A stretch of DNA of 64,000 bases, from assembly GCF_900102545.1 (NCBI RefSeq), contig NZ_FNBN01000004.1, positions 420,480-484,479 of the forward strand, in the 5' to 3' direction. The stretch comes from Chitinophaga filiformis. Lineage in GTDB: Bacteria; Bacteroidota; Bacteroidia; Chitinophagales; Chitinophagaceae. The notes under the pieces were generated by a model. It was given only the letters and a program-made list of their open reading frames with translations, was not told the origin of the DNA and did no database searches. A program made the translations under genes and the position numbers. Positions 42,477 to 51,857 of this stretch are shown piece by piece. Every line of letters begins with the position of its first letter. Position 1 is the stretch's first letter.

Positions 42477-44825
42477 TTATTTTTTAACGATCATCAGGCG
42501 GGCATAGTTCAGCATGATCTTCTTTTCGCCACCGCCCTTAGGGAAGTTCACCGTAGCAATACGGTTGTTCATCGGTCCTTCCAGGGTCTGGATGGTGCCA
42601 AAACCAAACTTCTGGTGTTCCACATCCATGCCTGGCTCCATGATAGCCGGATCATCCGGGGTAAAGTTAGGAGAAGGGACATGGTTGCTGGGAGCCGCAT
42701 TGGGAACCGGTCTTGCTGCCGGGCGCGGACCTGCCTGTTGCTGAGGCGCCTGTGGCGACTTTTTCTGCATCCTGTCAAACATATTGCCGCCATTGCCACC
42801 AAATAAACCACCGCCGTTGTTGATAGGGCTACGGTTCACATTACCGCCGCCGGCATAGCTGCGGTCGATGTATTTCTCAGGCATCTCTTCCAGGAAACGG
42901 CTGGATTCATTGTTCACCAGCTGTCCGAAGCGATACCGGCTATTCGCATACGTGAGGTACAGACGTGACTTCGCACGGGTGATCACCACATAGAACAGAC
43001 GGCGCTCTTCCTCCAGCTCCTCCCGGGAATTGATGGACAGGCCGCTTGGGAAAAGGTTTTCCTCCAGTCCCACGGAGAATACCACCGGGAACTCCAGTCC
43101 TTTCGCCGCGTGGATAGTCATCAGTTTCACTACATCACTATCCTCATCGTTCCCTTTATCCGCATCTGTCAACAGGGTGATCTGCTGCAGGTAGGTACCC
43201 AGGGATTTCTCTGATTCTACCAGCTCACCGTCTTCCGTAGGTGTTTCGGTAAACTCCTTGATGGAGTTCAGCAATTCCTGGATGTTCTCGTAGCGGGCCA
43301 GGCCTTCTGTTGTTTTATCGTTGAACAGTTCCTTTACAATGTTGGTGGATTTACCAACCTGTAAGGCGATGTCGTAGGCATTGTGTTTACCCAGCATTGC
43401 CTGGAAGCTGCGGATCATTACCACGAAATTCTCAATAGCTTCGAGGGTACCGGATTTGAATCCGAACTCATTTGCTCTTTCCAGTACGTTCCAGAAAGTG
43501 ATATTCTGATCATTAGCGATCACAGATACCCTGTCTATCGTGGTCTTACCGATACCACGCACGGGGTAGTTGATGATACGTTTCAGGCTCTCCTCTTCCT
43601 GCGGGTTGGTAACGATACGCAGGTAGGCGATAAAGTCTTTGATCTCCTTACGCTGATAGAAGGACAGGCCTCCAAAGATGCGGTAAGGAATTGCTTTACG
43701 GCGCAGGTTTTCCTCAAAGGCACGGCTCTGGGCATTTGTACGGTACAGGATGGCAAAGTCTCTGTTGGCGTAGTGATTGCGCAGCTTCTGCTCTGCGATG
43801 GTATCTGCCACGAACTTACCCTCCTCATTATCCGTCATGGTGCGCACCAGTTTGATCTTTTCTCCGTCGGCATTATCCGTCCAGAGGTTCTTTTCAATCT
43901 GGCCTTTGTTATTAGCGATCACCTCGTTGGCTACATTGAGGATGGATTTGGTACTACGGTAGTTCTGTTCCAGTTTTACCACTTTAGCGTCCTCATAGTC
44001 TTTTTCGAACTGGAGGATGTTCTGGATGGTAGCGCCACGGAAGGAATAGATACTCTGGGCATCGTCTCCCACCACGCAGATATTTTCATGGGCAGCACCG
44101 AACAGCTTGATGATTTCGTACTGTGCAGGGTTGGTATCCTGGTACTCATCGATCATGATATATTTGAACTTGTGCTGGTATTTGTGCAGTACTTCCGGGA
44201 AGCTTTTCAGCAATATGTACATTTTGAAGAGCAGGTCATCGAAGTCCATGGCCCCGTTCTTAAAGCAGCGTTTGGCGTACATATCGTACAGCTTACCGTT
44301 CATGGGTCTGTTGGCCCTCATATCTTCCTGCTGAATGGCATAGTCATGCTGATATTCCTCAGGCCCTATAAGGCTGTTTTTAGCCGCAGAAATGCGGTTA
44401 TATACCAGGGCAGGCTTATAGTGCTTGTCGTCCAGGTTCTGCTCATTTATGATGGTTTTAAGCACGCTTTTAGCATCATCTGAGTCGTAGATGGTAAAGT
44501 CGTTCGGATAACCGAGGCGATGTGCTTCCGCTCTGAGCAGTCGTGCAAATACGGAGTGGAAGGTACCGATGTAGAGGTTACGGGCTTCCGTACCTCCCAG
44601 TATCTTTTCCACACGCTCTTTCATTTCGCGGGCGGCCTTATTTGTAAATGTAAGCGACAGGATATTAAACGCATCCACCCCGTTGCGCAACAGGTGTGCG
44701 ATACGGGTAGTCAGCACTTTGGTTTTACCGGAGCCGGCGCCAGCCACGATCATCAGTGGTCCATTAATATGTTCTACTGCTGCGCGTTGCCGCTCATTCA
44801 ATTCATCTAAATAATTTGCCTTCAT
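42477..44825 (-). CDS. pcrA: UvrD/PcrA-type DNA helicase
   Basis: The 782-residue superfamily 1A helicase has the ordered motifs: AVEHINGPLMIVAGAGSGKTK (Q motif and Walker A), TLTFTNKAAREMKER (Ia), MIDEYQDTNPAQYEI (II), GDDAQSIYSFRGA (III), EQNYRST (IV), TIHAAKGLEFPVVF (V) and EERRLFYVVITRAK (VI). The tail (about 670-730) is rich in Gly, Pro, Asn and Gln, then there is a short conserved Tudor-like segment (VEHQKFGFGTIQTLEG). It unwinds DNA in repair and replication restart. Confidence 0.96.
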   Translation of the reverse strand: MKANYLDELNERQRAAVEHINGPLMIVAGAGSGKTKVLTTRIAHLLRNGVDAFNILSLTFTNKAAREMKERVEKILGGTEARNLYIGTFHSVFARLLRAEAHRLGYPNDFTIYDSDDAKSVLKTIINEQNLDDKHYKPALVYNRISAAKNSLIGPEEYQHDYAIQQEDMRANRPMNGKLYDMYAKRCFKNGAMDFDDLLFKMYILLKSFPEVLHKYQHKFKYIMIDEYQDTNPAQYEIIKLFGAAHENICVVGDDAQSIYSFRGATIQNILQFEKDYEDAKVVKLEQNYRSTKSILNVANEVIANNKGQIEKNLWTDNADGEKIKLVRTMTDNEEGKFVADTIAEQKLRNHYANRDFAILYRTNAQSRAFEENLRRKAIPYRIFGGLSFYQRKEIKDFIAYLRIVTNPQEEESLKRIINYPVRGIGKTTIDRVSVIANDQNITFWNVLERANEFGFKSGTLEAIENFVVMIRSFQAMLGKHNAYDIALQVGKSTNIVKELFNDKTTEGLARYENIQELLNSIKEFTETPTEDGELVESEKSLGTYLQQITLLTDADKGNDEDSDVVKLMTIHAAKGLEFPVVFSVGLEENLFPSGLSINSREELEEERRLFYVVITRAKSRLYLTYANSRYRFGQLVNNESSRFLEEMPEKYIDRSYAGGGNVNRSPINNGGGLFGGNGGNMFDRMQKKSPQAPQQQAGPRPAARPVPNAAPSNHVPSPNFTPDDPAIMEPGMDVEHQKFGFGTIQTLEGPMNNRIATVNFPKGGGEKKIMLNYARLMIVKK

Positions 44826-45002
44826 TCGATTTATTAATGATCCCTGTCTTTCACCCGGGAAATGATGTTTGAATATTTAAAAGGGAAGGCATAAAATTAC
44901 GAAAGAATGCATAAAGGGAGAAAAGGAAAAAGGAGAAAGGGCACAGACCTGCCGCTACGCGTGGTTTCCGCGAGCATATCCTTTCCCCTTTTCCGGAAGG
45001 GG

Positions 45003-45503
45003 TCAATATCTTGCAATACGAGATTTCAGCATTTTACGGGCAAAATGAATGCGGCTTTTTACAGTCCCCAGAGGCTCATTTAACATAGCTGCTATTTCAT
45101 AATACTTATACCCTTCAAAATAAAGCATGAAAGGTTGTTTAAATATCACGGGGAGGTTATACACCGCCATATGTACATCTTTGATGCGCAGATTGGTCTC
45201 TGCAGAATTACCGATGCAGGGTTGTTGCTGATGCAGCAGATATTCTCCGGCGGAATTGTCGAGCAGGCGGAACTGCCTGTTCCCTCGCCGGTAATTGTTG
45301 ATGAAGATATTGCGCATAATTGTATACAGCCATGCCCTGATATTGGTACCTGCCAGGTATTTATCACGATTGGCCAGCGCGCGGAACAGCGTTTCCTGAT
45401 AAAGGTCTTTCGCGGATTCCGAATCTTTCGTTAAGGTAACTGCATACGGTCTGAGAAAATCGGCATTTCCCAGCAGCAACGTATTAAATTCTGTGGATGA
45501 CAT
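45003..45503 (-). CDS. RNA polymerase sigma factor, ECF type
   Basis: The 166-residue protein has sigma region 2 (about 20-85: DLYQETLFRALANRDKYLAGTNIRAWLYTIMRNIFINNYRR) and region 4 (about 115-163: LPVIFKQPFMLYFEGYKYYEIAAMLNEPLGTVKSRIHFARK). Region 3 is absent, as in extracytoplasmic-function sigma factors. No anti-sigma gene is adjacent, so it is possibly constitutive or stationary-phase like. A gene-free region of 725 bases lies upstream. Confidence 0.92.
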   Translation of the reverse strand: MSSTEFNTLLLGNADFLRPYAVTLTKDSESAKDLYQETLFRALANRDKYLAGTNIRAWLYTIMRNIFINNYRRGNRQFRLLDNSAGEYLLHQQQPCIGNSAETNLRIKDVHMAVYNLPVIFKQPFMLYFEGYKYYEIAAMLNEPLGTVKSRIHFARKMLKSRIARY

Positions 45504-45774
45504 AATGGTGATAGTTTAAGCATCTGAAATAATTGTTGATTCAGCTGATAAACCTGCTTTTAAGGGAAACAGTTATTGTTGTAAATGTCGATTATCATAT
45601 GTAAGGGTATTAAATTGTACAAACAGTTATATCAATTCATGTACGCAGAAATGAACATTCGAATGATACTTGGGGAATAAAAATTAACGGCTGCTTTCTC
45701 AAACTAATAGTACACTTTGCTACATTGTTCACGTCTTATGTAATATAAAAGGTAGGTTTCTGTGATCCCGTTCG

Positions 45775-45858
45775 AACATGGCTCGCCACTGACTTTCCGG
45801 AAAAGCCAGCACTATGCCACCTTGTTGTTAGAGGTGCTTCCATAATTTTCTTTTTTTG
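45775..45858 (+). ncRNA. Possible small RNA or terminator-like element
   Basis: GGCT..AGCC (45780-45783/45804-45807, with an inner TTTCCGGAAA palindrome) is followed by CACCT..AGGTG (45818-45822/45832-45836) and the T-rich stretch 45846-45858. No convincing promoter of consensus spacing precedes it. Evidence is weak. Confidence 0.22.
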
Positions 45859-46152
45859 GTTAGTGTAACTGGGGGATGATCTGTGACTCTCTCTTACGGT
45901 TCCTGAATTGTTTTCTTATTTCTTACTTCTTTGATTGAATTTTTTTCTTTCCGACTTTCAAGTATCTGATTCGTTAGTTTACTGAAATGGTTTCTTCGTT
46001 TTTATACTTTATTGGGTATATCAAATACTTAAACACACACATTGAATAAGCAAAAATGCAATACGAACTAAACATCCAACTGACTGACTCTTAACGAATT
46101 TAACGAAAGCAATTGTATTTACCAAAAAAAGACGGGGGTATAACATATAAAT

Positions 46153-46204
46153 AATAAACGCTGATTATCGCTTTTTCTATATAACGATAATCAGCGTTTA
46201 TTTT
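46153..46204 (-). terminator. Terminator of rpiB
   Basis: A 16-bp perfect inverted repeat (TAAACGCTGATTATCG at 46155-46170, its complement at 46185-46200) with T/A flanks lies about 25 bases past the rpiB stop on the minus strand. Confidence 0.9.
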
Positions 46205-46228
46205 CATGTAAGGCTGACCCTGTTATGC

Positions 46229-46690
46229 TTACAAACAGGCTATTTTTCTTACTCTGTTTTCATGACGGCCGCCTTCAAATTTTGTATCTACGAAGACATC
46301 TACTATTTGTTTTGCCACACTATCATCTACAAAACGTGCAGGAATACACAGTATGTTGGCATTGTTGTGCGCGCGCGCCAGGCGCGACAACTCTTCTCCC
46401 CAGCAGATAGCAGCACGTATACCCTGGTGTTTGTTTGCCGTGATAGCTACCCCATTACCGCTACCACATACCAGGATACCAAAAGCTGCCTGTTCCCTTT
46501 CTACCAGTGTGGCTACCGGATGCGCAAAATCAGGATAATCTGCCGAATCACTTGAATGGGCTCCTACGTCTTTTACTTTCAGTCCTTTTCCTTCCAGGTA
46601 AGAGATGATCTCTTCTTTATATTCAAACCCCGCATGGTCAGAGCCTATGGCTACCGGCAGCGTAAGATTAAATAATGGTTGTGATGACAT
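46229..46690 (-). CDS. rpiB: Ribose-5-phosphate isomerase B
   Basis: The 153-residue enzyme interconverts ribose-5-phosphate and ribulose-5-phosphate. It has VAIGSDHAGFEYK near the N-terminus, HPVATLVERE, the catalytic-loop GILVCGSGNGVAITANK with Cys and the HNNANILCIPAR block near the C-terminus. The start ATG 46688-46690 gives the family length; fifteen upstream codons are AT-rich and unlike RpiB. It is monocistronic with a terminator. Confidence 0.95.
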   Translation of the reverse strand: MSSQPLFNLTLPVAIGSDHAGFEYKEEIISYLEGKGLKVKDVGAHSSDSADYPDFAHPVATLVEREQAAFGILVCGSGNGVAITANKHQGIRAAICWGEELSRLARAHNNANILCIPARFVDDSVAKQIVDVFVDTKFEGGRHENRVRKIACL

Positions 46691-46803
46691 AAAACAAAAA
46701 TTTAAAAAGTAAAGCAAAAGTTCAGAAAAGCGCAACGCGGAATATCCTATGTGGTATTTATCACAAGGGACATTCCGCGTTATGCTTATTTACACGCGTC
46801 AGA

Positions 46804-47655
46804 TTAAGACCATTCTTCTACTTCGTTCTCTGCCTTCTCCATTCCTTTCAACGCTCTGCCCGAAATATAAATACTAATTTCGTATAAAAGATACAAAGGC
46901 GTAAATACAATCAGCTGATCTATCACATCCGGAGGTGTGATAACCGCTGCCAACACAAGTATCACCACTATCGCATGCCTCCTGTAAGTACGCAGGAAAC
47001 TAGGTGTGATGAAACCGATCTTCGTCAGGAAGAACACCAGGATCGGCAACTCAAACAACACCCCCATCCCTAACACGATCTGGGTCATCAATCCGAAATA
47101 ATCGTCAATGAAAAACTGGTTGACTGCTTTATCTGTAACAGTATATCCCGCCAGGAAGTTGATAGTAAAAGGCGCCATCAGGAAATAACTGAAGGCAATA
47201 CCCAGGAAGAACTGGAAAGATACCCAGAAAATGATACCTCTTGCGCCCCTTAATTCCTTCTCTTTCAGGGCTGGCTTAATAAAGCGCCAGAACTCCCAGA
47301 AAATATAAGGGAAGGCCACTACCAGGCCGAATATAAATGCCAGTTTGAACTGCAACATTACCTGTCCCACCAGTATGTGGTTCTGAAAGACGATGGGCAC
47401 AGGTGTAATACACAATTTATCGCCTAATCCAACCAGGTGGCCCAGCTTACATAAGGCCACATATGAAGGGAAATTAGCGTTTGTTGGCCCAAAGATCACA
47501 TCGTCCAGTATCTCTTTGGTATACACAAATCCGAAAATGCTCACTACTATCAGCGCAATGATCGAACGCACTATATGCCAGCGCAGGTCTTCCAGGTGGT
47601 CAAAGAAAGACATTTCTGCTTTCTCCTCATTATTTGCAAAAATCTTTTTGAACAT
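46804..47655 (-). CDS. tatC: Twin-arginine translocase subunit TatC
   Basis: The 283-residue protein has six membrane helices. The N-terminal SFFDHLEDLRWHIVRSI carries the conserved HLEDLRxR pattern, followed by the periplasmic loop and FPYIFWEFWRFIKPAL. The C-terminal helices contain ITPPDVIDQLIVFTPLYLLYE. TatC recognises Tat signal peptides and exports folded proteins. No tatA is beside it here. Confidence 0.96.
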   Translation of the reverse strand: MFKKIFANNEEKAEMSFFDHLEDLRWHIVRSIIALIVVSIFGFVYTKEILDDVIFGPTNANFPSYVALCKLGHLVGLGDKLCITPVPIVFQNHILVGQVMLQFKLAFIFGLVVAFPYIFWEFWRFIKPALKEKELRGARGIIFWVSFQFFLGIAFSYFLMAPFTINFLAGYTVTDKAVNQFFIDDYFGLMTQIVLGMGVLFELPILVFFLTKIGFITPSFLRTYRRHAIVVILVLAAVITPPDVIDQLIVFTPLYLLYEISIYISGRALKGMEKAENEVEEWS

Positions 47656-47950
47656 ATCTTTAGTCGGGCTATGAATATTTTATCCTAAGGGACTTACATC
47701 CTTATCCTAAGGAGCACAAATATAGCTGTTGCTTCCAACAAAATAGAGCAACTACCCTTATTAGTACAAAGTTTTAAGGGAAATTAAAGGTAAACGGTAC
47801 TTAAGGCAGATCAGTGATAAGATACAGGGGATAAAGGGCCTAAAAACGGGAAAGGTGAATCCGGCTGAAAAGTTGGGAAAGAGAAGTCGCGTAAGGAATC
47901 GCGTTGAAAATGCTGTGGGAAATCACGCCGGTCGGCTCCGTCAGGTGCCG

Positions 47951-47981
47951 TAGTGTTTGTAGCCCGGGGTGCAACCCCGGG
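47951..47981. repeat. REP-like palindromic element, copy A
   Basis: TTTGTAGCCCGGGGTGCAACCCCGGG core: CCCGGGGT / ACCCCGGG form an 8-bp stem with loop GCA. It belongs to the family also found at 55062-55126, 56171-56202 and 63861-63976. A further 90 bases to the left (from about 47860) may be part of the same mobile or dispersed unit. Confidence 0.75.
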
Positions 47982-47982
47982 A

Positions 47983-48020
47983 AAAAAAACGTTCTATCCG
48001 TTCCGGATAGAACAAAAAAA
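47983..48020. terminator. Perfect hairpin beside repeat copy A
   Basis: GTTCTATCCG (47991-48000) and CGGATAGAAC (48004-48013) enclose a 3-base loop. A-runs lie on both sides, so it works as a terminator in both directions. Confidence 0.75.
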
Positions 48021-48499
48021 GAGCCAGCCCGAGAAGAATCAAGAGCCGGCCTTTCATCCATTGTTTGTTAACCCCAAAAAAGTTGAATTCGAGAATGTCT
48101 TTGTTTCCAGATTCACATTGCATCCGATTGATGGCAAGCTTTCAAGATGTTTGTGTTTCTGGTTACTTTTAATTTTCTATCACAAAAATAGAAAGAAATA
48201 TGTTATTATCAATGTTGTAACAATTTTTTTTACATCCTTTTAACAAAAATCAAATCATTGTGTTACATCATCTGCAGCAAATGTATAAAATTCGTGTTAA
48301 ATACCTACTACTTTTTTTAAATCGTTTTAGCAGGCTCGATGTTTAACGACACTGCAAATATATTAAAAAAATAATAACAATATCAATTCTTGATTTCTTT
48401 TATTTTATAAAAAAGTAGTAAGTTCTCCTAAATACTTGACATTTAAGCAACTAAAAATATTGATTCAAAGATAAAAAAAGTCTGTTTATCCGGATTTCC

Positions 48500-49765
48500 T
48501 TAAAGAACCTTCATTTTTACCATTTCTATCCTCGTTTCCGTCACATTCAGCACATCAAACTCGTAATCGTCGATGATGATCCTCTCCTTCAAACGAGGGA
48601 TTTTTTCATGGTGATTGATAATATAGCCAGATAAAGTTTCACTTTCATCCTCCGGAAAATCAAAACCATATTTTTCATTCAGGTAATCCAGCTCCAGCCT
48701 TCCGGAGAAAATATATTCCTTCTCTGCGATCTGTTTCTCCACGAATTCTTCCACATCATGCTCATCCTTAATCTCACCGAAGATCTCCTCTAATACGTCC
48801 TCTATCGTCACAATACCTGCCGTTCCTCCAAATTCATCCACTACCCAGGCTATGCTCCTCCTCTCCTTGTTGAATTTGCTCAACAGGTCGATAGCACTCA
48901 TCGTTTCGGGTACCGCCAGGATCGGGTGAAGAATAGCAGAAATCTCTGCCGGACTTTTAAACATATCCAGCTGATGAATATATCCAAGGATATTATCGAT
49001 CGTGTCTTCGTAAATAATGATCTTGGAGAGTTTGGTCTCCATGAATTTCCGCTGTGCATCTGAGATGGGGCTACCGATTTCTAACGCTTCAATTTCTTTA
49101 CGGGGTATCAGGCAACCACGGATCTTCACATGTGCAAGTGACAACGCATTTTCAAACAGCTCTGTATTCAACTCCTGGTTCTCCGTTACATGCTGTTGCG
49201 ACTGACGGATGAAATGCTCCACATCTACTCTTGGAAAGGTAGTAGCAGTTTCCACGATACGCACGTTGAACAGGTATTTCAGTATCCACTCAGAAATAGA
49301 CACCAGCAAGCTACCTATCACATACAGTGGTTTGGAGATCACGGAAATGGGTAAGGCAAAAAAGCTGAGCAATGCTTCCGGGCGTGAACGGAAAATAGCA
49401 CGGGGAATAAAGAAGCCAAAGGTCAACAGGATCAGTGTGCCGAATATCACGTCAATAAACAGAAATATCGGCTGCTGAATAGTGTTCTGCTGGGGTGGCA
49501 ACATGAGGTTCCATATGGGTTGCAGGAAGCTATGGAACATGATCCCATATATTACCACTACAATGGTTAGTCCCAACAGGCTGGTAGCCAGGAATCGGGA
49601 GGGGTTGTCGTTAAAACTGGCCAGTATTTTACCGGTAGCCCGCCCCTGTTTCTTTTTCAGCTCAATGCTCAACTTGTTCACATTGGCGAAAGCCGTTTCC
49701 AACCCGGCAAAGAAACCTGCCAGCAGCACCAGTATGGCCAAAGTCAGGAGTGTATAAGTATCCAT
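48500..49765 (-). CDS. CNNM/CorC-HlyC family CBS-domain membrane protein (GldE-like)
   Basis: The protein has about 421 residues: an N-terminal CNNM membrane domain (about 1-180, four helices; ETAFANVNKLSIELKKKQG), a pair of CBS domains (about 200-330; CLIPRKEIEALE, AWVVDEFGGTAGIVTIEDVLEEIFGEI) and a CorC_HlyC C-terminal domain (about 345-421; FSGRLELDYLNEKYGFDFPEDES). Such proteins are linked to divalent cation efflux; in Bacteroidota the gliding protein GldE has the same plan, so either name fits. The start is ATG 49763-49765. Confidence 0.88.
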   Translation of the reverse strand: MDTYTLLTLAILVLLAGFFAGLETAFANVNKLSIELKKKQGRATGKILASFNDNPSRFLATSLLGLTIVVVIYGIMFHSFLQPIWNLMLPPQQNTIQQPIFLFIDVIFGTLILLTFGFFIPRAIFRSRPEALLSFFALPISVISKPLYVIGSLLVSISEWILKYLFNVRIVETATTFPRVDVEHFIRQSQQHVTENQELNTELFENALSLAHVKIRGCLIPRKEIEALEIGSPISDAQRKFMETKLSKIIIYEDTIDNILGYIHQLDMFKSPAEISAILHPILAVPETMSAIDLLSKFNKERRSIAWVVDEFGGTAGIVTIEDVLEEIFGEIKDEHDVEEFVEKQIAEKEYIFSGRLELDYLNEKYGFDFPEDESETLSGYIINHHEKIPRLKERIIIDDYEFDVLNVTETRIEMVKMKVL

Positions 49766-49851
49766 AATATAATTCAAAAGTAAGGAATTATAGATTCCAC
49801 ATAATAAGTACGGTCATTCCTTATGCAAAGATTGCACCGGAACATTATGGG

Positions 49852-50415
49852 TCATTGCAGGAAGTTGGTCACCAGCTTTTTTACAGCCGCATATGCCGTT
49901 TCCAGGTCATCGTTCACTACAATTTCATCAAATTCATGGGAGAAGGACATCTCGTACCGGGCCTTTCCCAGCCTTTCTTCAAGGGAGGCCTGTGTTTCCG
50001 TACCACGTTCACTGAGACGTACACGTAGGGTATCCAACGTTGGCGGTGCAATGAAAATAGTCAGTACGCCAGTGTGGTATTTCTCTTTGATAGACAGGGC
50101 GCCTTTCACATCAATATCTACCATCGGTACTTTTTGCTCATCCCATATACGTTGTAACTCACTTTTTAGTGTACCATAATACTTCCCTGCATACACCATT
50201 TCGTATTCCGCGAAAGCGTTATCGTCTATTTTCTGATGAAAGTCGTCCAGCGACAGAAAATAATAATCTTTCCCATGCACCTCTGTTTCTCTCGCTGTAC
50301 GGGTAGTAGCCGATATAGAAAATGCAAGCTGTGGCAGTTCAGACAACAGCTTTTTTACAATGGTGGTTTTGCCTGCTCCGGAGGGAGCTGTGATAATAAT
50401 GATCTTATTGGTCAT
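49852..50415 (-). CDS. gmk: Guanylate kinase
   Basis: The 187-residue enzyme phosphorylates GMP to GDP with ATP. The Walker A is IITAPSGAGKTTIV at the N-terminus. The GMP-binding region has ISATTRTARETEVHGKDYYFLS and AEYEMVYAGKYYGT. The C-terminal part contains IFIAPPTLDTLRVRLSERGTETQ. It lies 128 bases downstream of murA with a long hairpin between them. Confidence 0.97.
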   Translation of the reverse strand: MTNKIIIITAPSGAGKTTIVKKLLSELPQLAFSISATTRTARETEVHGKDYYFLSLDDFHQKIDDNAFAEYEMVYAGKYYGTLKSELQRIWDEQKVPMVDIDVKGALSIKEKYHTGVLTIFIAPPTLDTLRVRLSERGTETQASLEERLGKARYEMSFSHEFDEIVVNDDLETAYAAVKKLVTNFLQ

Positions 50416-50452
50416 GTTCTACTGCTAATTATCCTGGTTCCGCTATAAATCA

Positions 50453-50525
50453 CAAGCTGCAAGCGACTGGTGCGGGCATCGTACCATATGAAATATGATC
50501 GTTCGCGCCAATCTCTTGCAGCTTG
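50453..50525 (-). repeat. Long imperfect hairpin between murA and gmk
   Basis: A perfect 11-bp outer stem (CAAGCTGCAAG at 50453-50463, CTTGCAGCTTG at 50515-50525) continues as an imperfect stem with G-U pairs (GGTGCGGG against TTCGCGCC) to an inner ATAT-GAA-ATAT tip. There is no U-tract, so it does not look like a terminator. It may stabilise or process the murA-gmk message. Confidence 0.6.
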
Positions 50526-50543
50526 CAGTATTCCTTAAAAATA

Positions 50544-51857
50544 TCAGACTCTTTTAATATCTGCACCGAGTTTTCTCAATCGCTCGTCGATATATTGGTA
50601 ACCGCGGTCTATCTGTTCAATGTTCTGAATAGTGCTCTTTCCTTCTGCGCTTAGTGCCGCTATCAGGAGGGATACACCTGCACGGATATCCGGTGATGAC
50701 ATCGTGATGCCTCTCAGGGCATGTTGTCTTCCCAGGCCTATCACTACTGCGCGGTGCGGATCGCACAATACGATCTGCGCGCCCATATCTATCAGTTTGT
50801 CCACGAAGAACAACCTGCTTTCAAACATCTTCTGGTGGATCATCACACTACCTTTTGCCTGTGTGGCCACTACCAGCACAATACTGAGCAGGTCTGGCGT
50901 GAATCCCGGCCATGGATGGTCGGATATAGTAAGAATGGATCCATCCAGGAAGGTCTGGATCTCATATTTATCCTGTGCAGGGATATAGATATCATTATCT
51001 CTGATCTCCATCTGAATACCCAGCTGGCGGAACTTTTCAGGAATGATACCAAGGTGTTGCACACCGGCGTTCTTGATGGTGATCTCAGACTGCGTCATAG
51101 CTGCCAGTCCGATGAAGGAACCGATCTCGATCATATCCGGCAACATGGCATGACTGCATCCCTTCAGGGAAGGTACGCCCTGGATGGTCAGCAGGTTGGA
51201 ACCCACACCTGTAATGTTGGCGCCCATGCTGTTCAGCATTTTGCACAACTGCTGCAGGTAAGGTTCACATGCCGCATTATAAATGGTAGTTACTCCGCTG
51301 GCCATCACTGCCGCCATCACGATGTTGGCAGTTCCGGTTACTGAGGGCTCGTCCAGCAGCATATATGCTCCTTTCAGGCCACCATCTCCGGCTTCCAGGC
51401 GGAAGTAGTTGTCATCATTATCGTATACAAATTTGACACCCAGCTTCTCAAAACCGATAATATGGGTATCCAGTCTGCGACGACCGATCTTATCGCCGCC
51501 CGGTTTGGGAATATATGCTTTCCCAAAGCGTGCCAGCAAAGGACCGGCAATCATTACCGAACCTCTCAGCCTGCCGGATTTCTTTTTGAATTCTGCACTC
51601 TCCAGGTAAGGAAGATTGATCTGGTCGGCCTGGAACTCACAGGTATCACGGCTGATCCTGTTCAATTTCACGCCCATATCTCCCAGCAGCTCGATGAGCA
51701 GATTCACATCAAGTATATCGGGAATGTTGCTGATGGTTACTTTCTCGGCTGTCAGCAAGACAGCGCTGATAATCTGTAAAGCTTCGTTTTTGGCACCCTG
51801 GGGCACAATTTCCCCCTTTAGACGGTTGCCGCCTCTGACTTCAAAAGCACTACTCAC
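50544..51857 (-). CDS. murA: UDP-N-acetylglucosamine 1-carboxyvinyltransferase
   Basis: The 437-residue enzyme makes enolpyruvyl-UDP-GlcNAc, the first committed step of peptidoglycan synthesis. The beginning has GGNRLKGEIVPQGAKNEAL, with the conserved Lys-Asn. The usual catalytic Cys in PGGCAIG is replaced by Asp122 (PKPGGDKIGRRRLDTHI). This same substitution occurs in mycobacterial, chlamydial and Borrelia MurA and gives fosfomycin insensitivity. The start ATG overlaps the DUF4290 stop by 4 bases (ATGA), so the two are translationally coupled. Confidence 0.97.
   Translation of the reverse strand: MSSAFEVRGGNRLKGEIVPQGAKNEALQIISAVLLTAEKVTISNIPDILDVNLLIELLGDMGVKLNRISRDTCEFQADQINLPYLESAEFKKKSGRLRGSVMIAGPLLARFGKAYIPKPGGDKIGRRRLDTHIIGFEKLGVKFVYDNDDNYFRLEAGDGGLKGAYMLLDEPSVTGTANIVMAAVMASGVTTIYNAACEPYLQQLCKMLNSMGANITGVGSNLLTIQGVPSLKGCSHAMLPDMIEIGSFIGLAAMTQSEITIKNAGVQHLGIIPEKFRQLGIQMEIRDNDIYIPAQDKYEIQTFLDGSILTISDHPWPGFTPDLLSIVLVVATQAKGSVMIHQKMFESRLFFVDKLIDMGAQIVLCDPHRAVVIGLGRQHALRGITMSSPDIRAGVSLLIAALSAEGKSTIQNIEQIDRGYQYIDERLRKLGADIKRV

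Larger units (their letters stand above)
45504..46228. other. Gene-free region upstream of the sigma factor gene
   Basis: 725 bases without a believable gene. It holds a cluster of small inverted repeats followed by a T-run (45780-45858), which may be a small RNA on the plus strand, and the rpiB terminator at its right end. The remainder is AT-rich without recognised features. Confidence 0.5.
47656..48499. other. Repeat-bearing gene-free region
   Basis: 844 bases between tatC and the CNNM/CBS gene. The left half (about 47860-48020) holds a palindromic repeat-family member and a perfect hairpin with T-runs; short ORFs here are translations of the repeat. The right half (about 48080-48480) is very AT-rich with no feature that I recognise. 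Confidence 0.6.

Noticed and set aside
43383..44483. 366-codon open frame on the plus strand
   Set aside because: It lies wholly antisense to the pcrA/uvrD gene, whose motifs are complete; the translated sequence has no family resemblance.
47840..48061. 73-codon frame with a domain-like appearance
   Set aside because: It is a translation through REP-like copy A and its hairpin; similar peptides would arise from every copy of the repeat.
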